Position numbers and translations under genes: made by a program. The notes under the pieces are model-generated. The model made no database searches. It saw nothing but the letters and a program-made list of their open reading frames with translations, and was not told the origin of the DNA. 64,000 nucleotides of DNA, taken from positions 3,162,001 through 3,226,000 of the forward strand of contig NZ_CP107799.1 of the NCBI RefSeq assembly GCF_041431135.1, read 5' to 3'. Shown here one piece after another: positions 24,138 through 32,547 of the stretch (the first letter of the stretch is position 1; each line of letters begins with the position of its first letter). The stretch is from Streptomyces sp. NBC_00554. Its GTDB lineage: Bacteria; Actinomycetota; Actinomycetes; Streptomycetales; Streptomycetaceae.

Positions 24138-25352
24138 ATGATCGAGGCAGTCGGCCTGACGAAGCGCTATGGCGCCAAGACAGCCGTGTACAACCTTTCC
24201 TTCCAGGTGAGGCCAGGTGCCGTCACCGGCTTCCTCGGGCCCAACGGCTCGGGCAAGTCGACGACGATGCGGATGATCCTCGGCCTCGACAACCCCAGCG
24301 CCGGGCAGGTGACGATCGGCGGCTTCCCCTACCGCAAGCTGCCGAACGCACCCCGCCAGGTCGGCGCGCTCCTCGACGCCAAGGCCGTGCACGGCGGCCG
24401 GCACGCCCGCAACCACCTCCTCTGCCTCGCCCAGCTGTCCGGCATCCCGGCCCGCCGCGTGGACGAGGTACTGGGCGTGGTGGGCCTCCAGGACGTGGCC
24501 CGAAAGCGCTCCAAGGGCTTCTCACTCGGCATGGGCCAGCGGCTCGGCATCGCGGCCGCGCTGCTCGGCGACCCGCAGGTGCTGCTCTTCGACGAGCCGG
24601 TCAACGGCCTCGACCCCGAGGGCATCCTCTGGGTCCGCAACCTGATGAAGTCGCTCGCGGCGGAGGGCCGCACCGTCTTCGTCTCCTCGCACCTGATGAG
24701 CGAGATGGCGCTGACCGCCGACCACCTGATCGTGATCGGCCGCGGCCAGCTGCTCGCGGACAGCAACATCAAGGACTTCATCTCGCACAACTCGGCCGAC
24801 TTCGCCCGGGTCCGCACCCCGGACACCGAGCCGCAGCAGCGCGAGAAGCTGACGTCCGCGCTGACCGAGGCGGGCGGCCAGGTGCTGCCCGAGCAGGACG
24901 GCGCGCTGCGTGTGATGGGCCTGCGGCTGCCGCAGATCAGCGACCTCGCGCACTCCGCCGACGTACGCCTGTGGGAGCTGTCGCCGCACCAGGCCTCGCT
25001 GGAGGAGGCGTACATGCGGATGACACAGGGCGCCGTCGACTACCGCTCGACCATCGACCAGAAGGCCGGGCTCCAGCAGCAGCTGCCGCCGGGCGCGATG
25101 CCCCCGCAGATGCAGATGCCGGTGGCGGGTCAGGGCCAGCCGGGCTGGTACGCACCGCCGCCGCCCCAGCAGGGCGGACAGCCGTTCGCGATGCCGCAGG
25201 GCCAGCCGGGACCGTACGGCCCGCCCGGCGCGGCTCAGCCCGGCCCGTACGGCGCTCCGGGCGCCCCCGGTGCCCCGGCCGCCAACCCGTACGCCCAGGC
25301 CGCGCCCCAGGCCGCCGCCCCCGACCTGAACAAGCCCGAGGACGCCCGATGA
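24138..25352 (+). CDS. ABC transporter ATP-binding protein with Pro/Gly/Gln-rich tail (pair 2)
   Basis: 404 residues. ATPase core as in pair 1: Walker A GPNGSGKST, signature FSLGMGQRLGIAAAL, Walker B VLLFDEPVNGLDPEG and H-loop VFVSSHLMSEMA. After about residue 310 comes a low-complexity tail (QQQLPPGAMPPQMQMP, PGPYGPPGAAQPGPYGAPG) of some 90 residues, far longer than in pair 1. ATG at 24138 is chosen because the protein then begins MIEAVGLTKRYG; a GTG 9 bp upstream is possible. The permease overlaps by 4 bp. Confidence 0.9.
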   Translation: MIEAVGLTKRYGAKTAVYNLSFQVRPGAVTGFLGPNGSGKSTTMRMILGLDNPSAGQVTIGGFPYRKLPNAPRQVGALLDAKAVHGGRHARNHLLCLAQLSGIPARRVDEVLGVVGLQDVARKRSKGFSLGMGQRLGIAAALLGDPQVLLFDEPVNGLDPEGILWVRNLMKSLAAEGRTVFVSSHLMSEMALTADHLIVIGRGQLLADSNIKDFISHNSADFARVRTPDTEPQQREKLTSALTEAGGQVLPEQDGALRVMGLRLPQISDLAHSADVRLWELSPHQASLEEAYMRMTQGAVDYRSTIDQKAGLQQQLPPGAMPPQMQMPVAGQGQPGWYAPPPPQQGGQPFAMPQGQPGPYGPPGAAQPGPYGAPGAPGAPAANPYAQAAPQAAAPDLNKPEDAR

Positions 25353-26188
25353 GCACGCCCCAGCCCCCGATGCCGCAGCAGGCCGCGCCCAACTGGCAGG
25401 CGGCGCCCGGCTCTTCGTACACCTCGCCGATCCCGGTCACGCCCACTCACCTGGGCCACGCGCTCGCCTCCGAGTGGACGAAGATCAAGTCGGTGCGCTC
25501 CACGATGTGGACGCTCGGTGTCTTCCTCGTCCTGGTCGTCGGCATCGGCTTCCTGGTCGCCGTGCAGACCACCGACGAGGACTTCGGCGACGTCCCGTAC
25601 ACGATCCCGGCCTTCTTCGGGCTGATCCTCGGACAGATCTGCCTGATCACGCTGGGCGTGCTCGTGGTCTCGTCCGAGTACGGCACCGGCATGATCCGCA
25701 CGACGTTCACCGCCTCGCCGCAGCGGCACCGGGTGCTCACCGCGAAGCTGATCATCTTCTTCGCGGTGGCGTTCGTCGTGTCGGCCTTCGCGATCGGCCT
25801 GGTCGGCCTGTTCACCTCGGGGATGCACAGCGGCGGCTCGGAGGTCTCCTGGGGCGGCACGGTGGTGATGGGTGCGCTGTACGTCTCGCTGCTCGGCACC
25901 CTCGCCCTCGCGGTGGGCTCGATGCTGCGTCACTCGGCGGGCGCGATCACCGCGATGCTCGGCCTCGTCCTTGTGCCCGCGATCATGCCCGCGTTCCTGC
26001 TGATGTCCGAGAGCCTGCAGACGATCGGCGACAAGATGCTGGAGTACAACGCTCCCAACTCCCTCGCCAAGATCTTCCACCTGGACAACGAGAACGGCAC
26101 GGGCGGAGCGCAGCTCGGCCTGCTCGCCGTGGTGACGGCGGCAGCGATCGCCGGCGCGTTCGTGCTGCTCGAGCGCCGGGACGTCTGA
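25349..26188 (+). CDS. ABC-2 type transporter permease with Pro/Gln-rich N-terminus (pair 2)
   Basis: 279 residues. A roughly 35-residue cytoplasmic Pro/Gln/Ala-rich extension (PQPPMPQQAAPNWQ) precedes SEWTKIKSVRSTMWTL and six membrane helices, with VVSSEYGTGMIRTTFTASPQ as in pair 1. ATG at 25349 overlaps the ATPase stop (ATGA). The low-complexity extension matches the composition of the ATPase tail, suggesting the two disordered parts interact or localise together; this is inference. Confidence 0.88.
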   Translation: MSTPQPPMPQQAAPNWQAAPGSSYTSPIPVTPTHLGHALASEWTKIKSVRSTMWTLGVFLVLVVGIGFLVAVQTTDEDFGDVPYTIPAFFGLILGQICLITLGVLVVSSEYGTGMIRTTFTASPQRHRVLTAKLIIFFAVAFVVSAFAIGLVGLFTSGMHSGGSEVSWGGTVVMGALYVSLLGTLALAVGSMLRHSAGAITAMLGLVLVPAIMPAFLLMSESLQTIGDKMLEYNAPNSLAKIFHLDNENGTGGAQLGLLAVVTAAAIAGAFVLLERRDV

Positions 26189-26220
26189 CCGGGATCTGTG
26201 ACCTGGATGTGTGAAGTCGC

Positions 26221-26553
26221 CTAGAACCTGGGCGCGTTGCGGGACCGCTGCACCCTGGAGGTGCGGCGGTCCTTCGCGTTCCAGCAGGACTTGTGCCAGT
26301 GGCGGCGGTCGTCGACGCCCGAGTGCTCCGGCCAGGCCACCACGTGCGGGATGCCGGAGGGGATCATCTGGTCGCAGCCGGGGCAGCGATAGGTCTTGCC
26401 CTCGGAGCTCGCGCCCGCCACATGGCGCACGCTCCACTCCTCGCCCTGCCAGTTCTCCGTGGACTGAAAGCCGCCGTAGCGGCCGCCGTCCTCCGAGGAC
26501 GCGCTCGGGCCGGACGAGCCGGCGTCCTTCGGACGGTTGCGACGCGGGGACAC
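26221..26553 (-). CDS. Small zinc-site protein of unknown function
   Basis: 110 residues, very basic and polar, with YRCPGCDQMIPSGIPHVVAW and RRHWHKSCW. The CxxC and later H-x-x-x-C residues form a plausible treble-clef or HNH-like zinc site. Both ends look disordered. GTG at 26553 is preferred because GAGGTG lies 4-5 bp upstream; a GTG at 26565 is the alternative. It is convergent with ABC pair 2. Such proteins are often annotated 'ATP/GTP-binding' in Streptomyces without evidence. Confidence 0.7.
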   Translation of the reverse strand: MSPRRNRPKDAGSSGPSASSEDGGRYGGFQSTENWQGEEWSVRHVAGASSEGKTYRCPGCDQMIPSGIPHVVAWPEHSGVDDRRHWHKSCWNAKDRRTSRVQRSRNAPRF

Positions 26554-26773
26554 AGGACACCTCACGGAGCTATACAGGGAGCAGGGGCCAACTCCAGCCT
26601 ACGCGGCACACACGGGGGTAGGCGTACTCCACCAACCCCCACAGACCGCCCTCCCATCGGCTCATTTTGCAGACAATCCGCAAATCTCTCCGAGAGGCCG
26701 TGTCCTCGGCACGTGTCGGGCGGTTATGCCGGTGGGGGAGCTCCGAGACGGAGCCAAGGAAGCAGGAAGTGCA

Positions 26774-27802
26774 ATGCACGTTGGAAGTTTTGTACTGGCC
26801 GCCCAGTTCCCGGGCCAGGGCCAGGGGGAGGCCCTGCACCGGGCGGTGCGGTCGGCCGAGGTCGCCGAGGAGGCCGGACTCGACTCGGTCTGGCTGGCCG
26901 AGCACCACTTCGTTCCGTACGGCACCTGCCCGTCGGCGGTCACCCTCGCGGCCCTGCTGCTCGGCCGTACGCGACGGATCCGGGTCGGCACCGCGGTGAG
27001 CGTGCTGCCCACCGTGCACCCCGTGGCACTCGGCGAACAGGCGGCGCTGCTGCATGTGACGTCCGGCGGACGGTTCTCGCTGGGCGTCGGGCGCGGCGGC
27101 CCCTGGGTCGACCTGGAGGTCTTCGGCTCGGGTCTCGAGGCGTACGAGAAGGGGTTCCCGGAATCGCTCGATCTGCTGATGCGCTGGCTGCGCGAACCGT
27201 CCGTCGCCGGTGCCGGGGAGCGGTTCGGCTTCCGTGAAGTCGCCGTGGTGCCGAGGCCCTCGGAGGCGCTGAGCTGTGCGCCGGGCCCCGAGGTGGTCGT
27301 CGCCTGCACCTCACCGGCGAGTGTGCGGCTCGCGGCCGAGCGCGGACTGCCGATGCTCCTCGGGATGCATGTGGGGGACGAAGAGAAGGCCGAAATGGTA
27401 GCCCTGTGGCGGCAGTACGCGCGTGTGGCGGGGCGCCCCGCGGACGAGATCTTCGCGGCGGCCCATGTGTCGGCGGGGGTCTGCCAGATCGCGGACCGCC
27501 GCACCGACGCCGTCGAATCGCTCCTCAAAGCGATGCCGGGCTGGCTGAAGCAGGGACTTGACGCCCATGTGACGGTCGACGGCCGCGCCCGCACGATGCG
27601 GGACCCGATGGCGTACACCGAACTGCTCTGCGGGCTGCACCCGGTGGGGACTCCGCAGCTGTGCGCCGACCGGCTCGCGGCGACCTCGGAGCGCACCGGC
27701 ATCTCTCGCTTCGCCCTGCTCGTGGAGGGCTCGGGGGATCTGGCGGCCACCGAGGAGAACGTACGACGCCTTGGCACCGAGGTACTCCCCCAGCTCCGGT
27801 GA
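26774..27802 (+). CDS. LLM-class flavin-dependent oxidoreductase
   Basis: 342 residues of the luciferase-like monooxygenase fold. Typical are LDSVWLAEHHF near the N-terminus, RIRVGTAVSVLPTVHPVALGEQ, GGRFSLGVGRGGPW and the late GTPQLCADRLA. The cofactor could be FMN or F420; the substrate is unknown. ATG at 26774 follows GGAAGTGCA. An inverted repeat TTTGC-N9-GCAAA lies about 90 bp upstream (26666-26684). Confidence 0.88.
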   Translation: MHVGSFVLAAQFPGQGQGEALHRAVRSAEVAEEAGLDSVWLAEHHFVPYGTCPSAVTLAALLLGRTRRIRVGTAVSVLPTVHPVALGEQAALLHVTSGGRFSLGVGRGGPWVDLEVFGSGLEAYEKGFPESLDLLMRWLREPSVAGAGERFGFREVAVVPRPSEALSCAPGPEVVVACTSPASVRLAAERGLPMLLGMHVGDEEKAEMVALWRQYARVAGRPADEIFAAAHVSAGVCQIADRRTDAVESLLKAMPGWLKQGLDAHVTVDGRARTMRDPMAYTELLCGLHPVGTPQLCADRLAATSERTGISRFALLVEGSGDLAATEENVRRLGTEVLPQLR

Positions 27803-27907
27803 CCGGCCCGGGCCCGGAGGCCAACGGGCCGGTTCCGCGGGGAGCTTGCCGCCCCAGTACAAAACACCTCCCGCGTACGGAGCGGCAAGCAGTGCGGCGT
27901 CACCGCC

Positions 27908-28300
27908 TCAGCAGTCCCGGAACTCCGGGGACTGGTTCAGCAGCTGACTGCGGACCGAGGTGAAGCGTGCCAGCGTGTCGTCCACTGAGGTGTCCAGCGG
28001 GAACACCGCCACCCGGTGGCAGTTCTGGAAGGCCAGTCGCACTCCGAAGTGCCGCTGCAGCGCACCGCGGATCGCGTCACTCGCGAGCGCACGCAGCAGC
28101 TGGCCACGCGCCTGCTCGTCCGGCGGAGGCGTCTGGTTGTCGGCGAAGTTGCCGCCGTCCACCTTCAGCTGGGCCACCAGCGAACTGATCATCTCCCATG
28201 CGTAGGGCAGGGAGGTCCGGACGCAGTCGACGAATTCAGCTTCGTCGACCTCGCCTCGCTCGGCCTGTTCGAGTAGGGCCGGTGAGACGTCGAGCGACAT
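27908..28300 (-). CDS. SCO5389-family conserved protein
   Basis: A 130-residue cytoplasmic protein starting MSLDVSPALLEQAERGEVDE, with SLPYAWEMISSLVAQLK and a conserved end RSQLLNQSPEFRDC. The position and sequence match the actinobacterial family named after SCO5389 (recalled). ATG at 28300 has AGGAGAAC as RBS. Its leader contains a short ORF with an even better RBS (28236-28385) and a small hairpin (28316-28334). Function unknown. Confidence 0.82.
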   Translation of the reverse strand: MSLDVSPALLEQAERGEVDEAEFVDCVRTSLPYAWEMISSLVAQLKVDGGNFADNQTPPPDEQARGQLLRALASDAIRGALQRHFGVRLAFQNCHRVAVFPLDTSVDDTLARFTSVRSQLLNQSPEFRDC

Positions 28301-28385
28301 GAGTTCTCCTCTCGCACCCCCAGACCTCGGGGGTTGCCGGACAGGGAAGGGAGTTCGCGATATCGAACACGCTGAGTACACGCAT
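28236..28385 (-). CDS. Short upstream ORF overlapping the SCO5389-family start
   Basis: 49 codons beginning MRVLSVFDIANSLPCPATPE with a near-ideal AGGAGG RBS 5 bp before its ATG. It runs into the SCO5389-family gene in another frame and ends 65 bp inside it. It could be a leader peptide affecting translation of the downstream gene. No homology recognised; it may be a chance ORF. Confidence 0.35.
   Translation of the reverse strand: MRVLSVFDIANSLPCPATPEVWGCERRTHVARRLTGPTRTGRARRGRRS
28316..28334 (-). promoter_or_regulatory. Leader hairpin within the short upstream ORF
   Basis: ACCCCC and GGGGGT arms with a 7-nt loop, placed between the start of the leader ORF and the RBS of the SCO5389-family gene. 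Confidence 0.35.
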
Positions 28386-28543
28386 CGCGACCTCCTGTTT
28401 ATACGGTAAGCAACGGACGGTGACGGCACCAGGAGAATGCGCACATAGCGAACTCCCACTAGGCACACAATCAGCCACTGCCGAACAGGCGTCTTCCAGG
28501 GCGAATCGCGTGGACCACTGCCCGTCGAGTAGCGTTGCGGACC

Positions 28544-29215
28544 ATGCGTCTCGTCATTGCCCGTTGCTCCGTCGACTACGCGGGCCGGCTCACCGCCCAT
28601 CTCCCGTCCGCCCCTCGCCTCATCCTCGTGAAGGCGGACGGCAGCGTCTCGATCCACGCGGACGACCGGGCCTACAAGCCCCTCAACTGGATGTCGCCGC
28701 CCTGCACCCTGAAGGAGGGTTCGGGGGACGAGGAGGGCGTCTGGACCGTCATCAACAAGGCGGGCGAGAAGCTCATCATCACGATGGAGGAGATCCTCCA
28801 CGATTCCTCGCACGAACTCGGCGTGGACCCGGGCCTGATCAAGGACGGCGTGGAAGCACACCTTCAGGAACTCCTGGCGGACCGCATCGAAACGCTCGGC
28901 GAGGGCTACTCGCTGATCCGCCGCGAGTACATGACGGCCATCGGGCCCGTCGACATCCTGTGCCGGGACGCCGAGGGCAAGACCGTCGCCATCGAGATCA
29001 AGAGGCGCGGCGAGATCGACGGCGTGGAGCAACTCACGCGCTATCTCGAGCTGTTGAACCGCGACCCGCACCTCGCGCCGGTCCGCGGCATCTTCGCCGC
29101 CCAGGAGATCAAGCCCCAGGCCCGCGTCCTCGCCACCGACCGCGGCATCGGCTGCACGGTCCTGGACTACAACGCGCTGCGCGGCATCGAGGACGACAAG
29201 CTGCGGCTGTTCTGA
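28544..29215 (+). CDS. nucS: Mismatch-specific endonuclease NucS/EndoMS
   Basis: A 223-residue dimeric endonuclease that starts non-canonical mismatch repair in actinobacteria, which lack MutS/MutL. The N-terminal DNA-binding domain ([27 protein letters not shown]) is followed by a RecB-like nuclease domain with Asp137 (GPVDILCRD), Glu151 and Lys153 ([12 protein letters not shown]), the expected D-ExK triad. The C-terminal [10 protein letters not shown] resembles a sliding-clamp-binding tail. ATG at 28544 is chosen by the conserved N-terminus; an ATG 9 bp upstream is not plausible. Confidence 0.95.
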   Translation: MRLVIARCSVDYAGRLTAHLPSAPRLILVKADGSVSIHADDRAYKPLNWMSPPCTLKEGSGDEEGVWTVINKAGEKLIITMEEILHDSSHELGVDPGLIKDGVEAHLQELLADRIETLGEGYSLIRREYMTAIGPVDILCRDAEGKTVAIEIKRRGEIDGVEQLTRYLELLNRDPHLAPVRGIFAAQEIKPQARVLATDRGIGCTVLDYNALRGIEDDKLRLF

Positions 29216-29226
29216 CCACTACGCGC

Positions 29227-29266
29227 GCGAAAGGGCCGGGTCCGCCTTCGGACCCGGCCCTTTCGC
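29227..29266. terminator. Bidirectional terminator after nucS
   Basis: A perfect 18-bp stem starting GCGAAAGGGCCGGGTCCG with loop CCTT, between two convergent genes. Confidence 0.9.
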
Positions 29267-29278
29267 TTGCTCTGTACG

Positions 29279-31777
29279 TCAGATCACCTCGCCGCTGGGC
29301 GACCCGGCTTCGCTGCTGCTGACCGGAGCGCTGCTGACGCTGGTCTCCGGGGCGCTGGAAACGGTGCCGCTGGCGGAGGTCGAAGTGCTCGGCTCCGTCG
29401 ACGGGGTCGGCGAGTCCGTGGGCTCGGGCGAGGTGTCCGTAGGCGTCGGCGACGTGGGCGTCGAACTGGTCGGCGGCCTCGGGGACGACGGTGTGGCCGT
29501 CGGCGACTTCGACGGACTCTTCGACGGCGACTTCGACGGCGTAGAACCGCCGGTCCCACTCGGATCATCCGAAGGCCGAGCCACATCCGTAGGCGTCGGA
29601 TCGTCCGAAGTCCCGTACGTCCCGTCAGGACCCGGATCCGTCGGCGTACTCACCGCTCCCGTGCCGGAGTCCCCGTCGCCCTTCTTCGCCTTGTCCGCGC
29701 CCAGGCTGTCGTCGTCGGCGCCCTGGCTGGCCGACGGGTTGACGCCGACCTTCTCGGACGGCGGGTCGTTGCTGCCGTCCGAGGTCGCACCGAGCGTCAC
29801 CACGGTGCCGAGCACGGCGACGAGGAGCGCGCCCGCGCCCGCCGCCACCAGGTTGCGCCGGGCACCGCTCACCACACGGCTCGCGACCCCGGCGCGCTTC
29901 GCCGCGGGGCCGGGCTCGGAGCGGTGGGTGACCAACGTCGAGGGTTCGCCGGACTGTTCGGCCAGGAAGGCGGCCGGTACGCCGCCCGGAGGCGACGCCG
30001 ACTCCTCGTACCGGGATTCGGACACCTCCTCGCCGCCCGCCGTGCTGGCGCCCGCCGGGACGGTTCCGGAGCGGTCGGAGACCAGTGCGAGGGCGCGCCG
30101 CCCCGCGGTCGAGCCACGCTTGTCGGCGAGGGCGCCACGCAGCCCGATGGAGGCCTCGAGCTCGGAGCGGGCCCGGTCCAGCTGGCCGCCGCAGAGCGCG
30201 AGGATGCCCAACTCGTGGTGGAAGTAGGCCTGTTCGCCGACCTCGCCGGAGAGCCGGGAGGCCTCGGCGCCGGAACGCAGCGCACGCTCCCAGGCGCTCC
30301 AGTGCATGCCTGCCGCGAACGCGGGCGCTGCCGTACGTGCCAGCTGTACGGCGGCGCTCTCGTCCTGCTCGTCGAGCGGGACCGTGGTGAGCGGGACCAG
30401 GACGGTGAGCGCGGCGAGCAGGGCGTCGGCCTCGGCGCAGACCCGCTCCGGGGTCACCGAGGGATGCCCGGCCCACCAGGTGTAGTGCCGGGCCGCGGCG
30501 AACGCCCGCTCGTCGGCTCCGTCCGCGTATCCGGCGGCCTCCAGCTGGGCCTGCACACCGGCCGCGAGCCGGTAGCGGGAGCCGACCGGGGAGACCAGCG
30601 CGCAGCCCGCCAGTTCGGCGAGGGCGGCGTCCGCGTGGGTGTCGCCGACGAGCGCGGGCAGATGCGCCTGGTGCGGCACCTCGCCGCCCAGTGCGATCGC
30701 GAACCGCAGGGTGGCGCGCGCCGACTCACTGAGCCTGGAGGCGAGCAGCGAGGCGGGTGCGGCGCCCTCGGCGAGTGAGGGCAGCGGTACGTCGTGTTCG
30801 TCGCCGGCCTCGAAGGGCGCGTCCACCGGGGCGTCCTCGTAGTACCCGAACTCGTCGAAGGCGTTCGGGTCGGCGCGCAGCTGGTCGCGCTGCCGGAGCA
30901 GCGCCCCGGCCTGCATGAAGCGCAGCGGGAGGCCTTCGGACTCGAACCAGAGGTCGCCCGCCCAGTTCGACTCCTCCTCCGTCAGGATGCGTCCGACGGC
31001 CCGCTCCAGGAGTTCGAGGCCGCCACTGCGGTCGAGTCCGCCGAGGAACACCTCTTCAAGGAGGGAGTCGGTGGTCGGCGCGGGGACGTCGGGCGTCGCG
31101 GCGATCACGAAGGCACACTCGGGAGTGGCGTCGAGCAGCTCGTCGAGCGCCGCGCCGCCGAACTCCACGTCGTCCAGGACGACGACCGCGCCGATCTCGT
31201 TGACGAGCCGGAGCAGTTCGTCCCGTTCCGGCCGGTACAGGGGCGCTTCGTAGACGGCGGCGAAGAGCTCGTGCAGCAGGTCGCTCGCCGTGCGCCGGTA
31301 CCCGGAGAGGCGTACGACACCGTCGGGTGCGAGGTCCGCGCAGTCGTCGGCGACGGCGTCGAGCAGGCTGGTGCGGCCCGAGCCGGAGGGGCCGGTGAGC
31401 CGTACCGAGCGCCCGCGTGCGAGGAGGCGTACGAGCCGCTCGCGCTCCTCCTGGCGCTCCAGGAGCGGCAGCCGTGGCTGCGCCGGGCCGGGCGGGACGG
31501 GCGGCTGGGCGGCGCGGCCCAGCTCGGCGCGTTCCGCCGCGCCGTACTTCGTGGGCCGCTGTGGCCGCTCCCCCGGCGGGAGGGCTTCTATCTCGCTGCC
31601 GTCGACGGGGTTGACCGTGAGCAGGAAGTCGCCCGAGACGAGCTGGACCGTGCGGGCGAGCGCCGGTGCGTGCTGCCCGAAGTCGGTCGTGAGCGGATCG
31701 CGCGGCGGACGCGAGCGAGGCGCCTGGCCGTCGTCGTCATGGCCGTACTCTTCGGATCCCCGGTTGTTCGGGTCCAT
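29279..31777 (-). CDS. AAA/NB-ARC-type NTPase with single membrane helix and Ser/Thr/Pro-rich tail
   Basis: 832 residues. Order: acidic N-terminus (EEYGHDDDG), ATPase domain with Walker A TGPSGSGRT (129-137) and Walker B VVVLDDVEF, helical TPR-like region with YFHHELGILALCGGQLDRAR, one membrane helix at about 642-664, then a 168-residue tail rich in Thr, Ser, Pro and Asp including the repeat SPSKSPSKSPSKS. The topology suggests a cytoplasmic NTPase attached to a wall-spanning or extracellular tail. ATG at 31777 fits; a longer start is less likely. Function unknown; it is the neighbour of nucS as in S. coelicolor. Confidence 0.8.
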   Translation of the reverse strand: MDPNNRGSEEYGHDDDGQAPRSRPPRDPLTTDFGQHAPALARTVQLVSGDFLLTVNPVDGSEIEALPPGERPQRPTKYGAAERAELGRAAQPPVPPGPAQPRLPLLERQEERERLVRLLARGRSVRLTGPSGSGRTSLLDAVADDCADLAPDGVVRLSGYRRTASDLLHELFAAVYEAPLYRPERDELLRLVNEIGAVVVLDDVEFGGAALDELLDATPECAFVIAATPDVPAPTTDSLLEEVFLGGLDRSGGLELLERAVGRILTEEESNWAGDLWFESEGLPLRFMQAGALLRQRDQLRADPNAFDEFGYYEDAPVDAPFEAGDEHDVPLPSLAEGAAPASLLASRLSESARATLRFAIALGGEVPHQAHLPALVGDTHADAALAELAGCALVSPVGSRYRLAAGVQAQLEAAGYADGADERAFAAARHYTWWAGHPSVTPERVCAEADALLAALTVLVPLTTVPLDEQDESAAVQLARTAAPAFAAGMHWSAWERALRSGAEASRLSGEVGEQAYFHHELGILALCGGQLDRARSELEASIGLRGALADKRGSTAGRRALALVSDRSGTVPAGASTAGGEEVSESRYEESASPPGGVPAAFLAEQSGEPSTLVTHRSEPGPAAKRAGVASRVVSGARRNLVAAGAGALLVAVLGTVVTLGATSDGSNDPPSEKVGVNPSASQGADDDSLGADKAKKGDGDSGTGAVSTPTDPGPDGTYGTSDDPTPTDVARPSDDPSGTGGSTPSKSPSKSPSKSPTATPSSPRPPTSSTPTSPTPTDTSPEPTDSPTPSTEPSTSTSASGTVSSAPETSVSSAPVSSSEAGSPSGEVI

Positions 31778-32047
31778 GTTCCAAGCCCCCCAAAAGCGTC
31801 GTGTGCCGAGCCCCTCCCGGCCTTGCTGCACACCGCGCTGTCGCTTCTGGTCCGGTGCCCGCTCCAGGGTTTCAGTCGGCGGGCAGCCGAACCCTAAACC
31901 TTCGCACAGTATCTACGAACAGCCGGGGTACCGCGCCGCCCGAGACGTCACAGCTTCGTGAGGATTGTGCGCGGGGGGCGTTTCGTACGCCGTTGCGCGG
32001 TCCTCCCCCGTTGCCCCGTCACCCGCCCCGATCAGACCCTTGCGCGG

Positions 32048-32371
32048 TCAGACCCGGGGCAGCGACTCCACACCGATACCGCCCTCGATCGCGAGGATCC
32101 GGTGCAGCCTGGTGGCCACCAGGAGGCGCTGCATCTGAGGAGGTACGCCGCGCAGCACAAGCCGTCGGCCGCACCGCCCGGCGCGTCGGTGGGCCCCCAT
32201 GATGACACCGAGTCCGGTGGCGTCCCAGGAGTCCAGCTCGGACAGGTCGAGCACCAGGTCGCCGGCTCCGTCGTCGACGGCCGAGTGCAGGACCGTGCGG
32301 GCGTCCGCCGCGCTGCGTACGTCGAGGCGGCCCCCGACGACCAGCTCGGCGTGGTCGCCCCTGATGTACAT
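32048..32371 (-). CDS. STAS-domain anti-sigma-factor antagonist-like protein
   Basis: A 107-residue single STAS domain: MYIRGDHAELVVGGRLDVRS, LVLDLSELDSWDATGLGVIM and a C-terminal VATRLHRILAIEGG. The loop that carries the phosphorylated serine in SpoIIAA-type proteins (DSSGLG) here reads DATGLG, so the usual Ser is Ala and only Thr remains. It may therefore be phosphorylated differently or constitutively active. ATG at 32371 has GGGGAG 5 bp upstream; an in-frame extension to 32479 looks non-coding. Confidence 0.85.
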   Translation of the reverse strand: MYIRGDHAELVVGGRLDVRSAADARTVLHSAVDDGAGDLVLDLSELDSWDATGLGVIMGAHRRAGRCGRRLVLRGVPPQMQRLLVATRLHRILAIEGGIGVESLPRV

Positions 32372-32547
32372 ATGCGCTCCCCGAGAGTGCTTCTCGTACT
32401 CCGCGTCTGTCTGTGCCCCGTCTGACTGCCCGAGGGGCAGTGTGGTTGCTGCTTGTAAGCGAACCGATACCGAATTCACCTCAAGGGGTGATGCCCCAGA
32501 GGCACGTGCGGTTTCAGTGATGAACGCAGACGGGTGGTACTTGATCT

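Noticed and set aside
24044..25348. Long upstream frame fused to the second ABC permease
   Set aside because: It lies in another frame of the ATPase gene; the permease ATG at 25349 with ATGA overlap is the natural start.
32372..32479. N-terminal extension of the STAS protein
   Set aside because: The ATG at 32371 has GGGGAG at ideal spacing and the STAS fold begins there.
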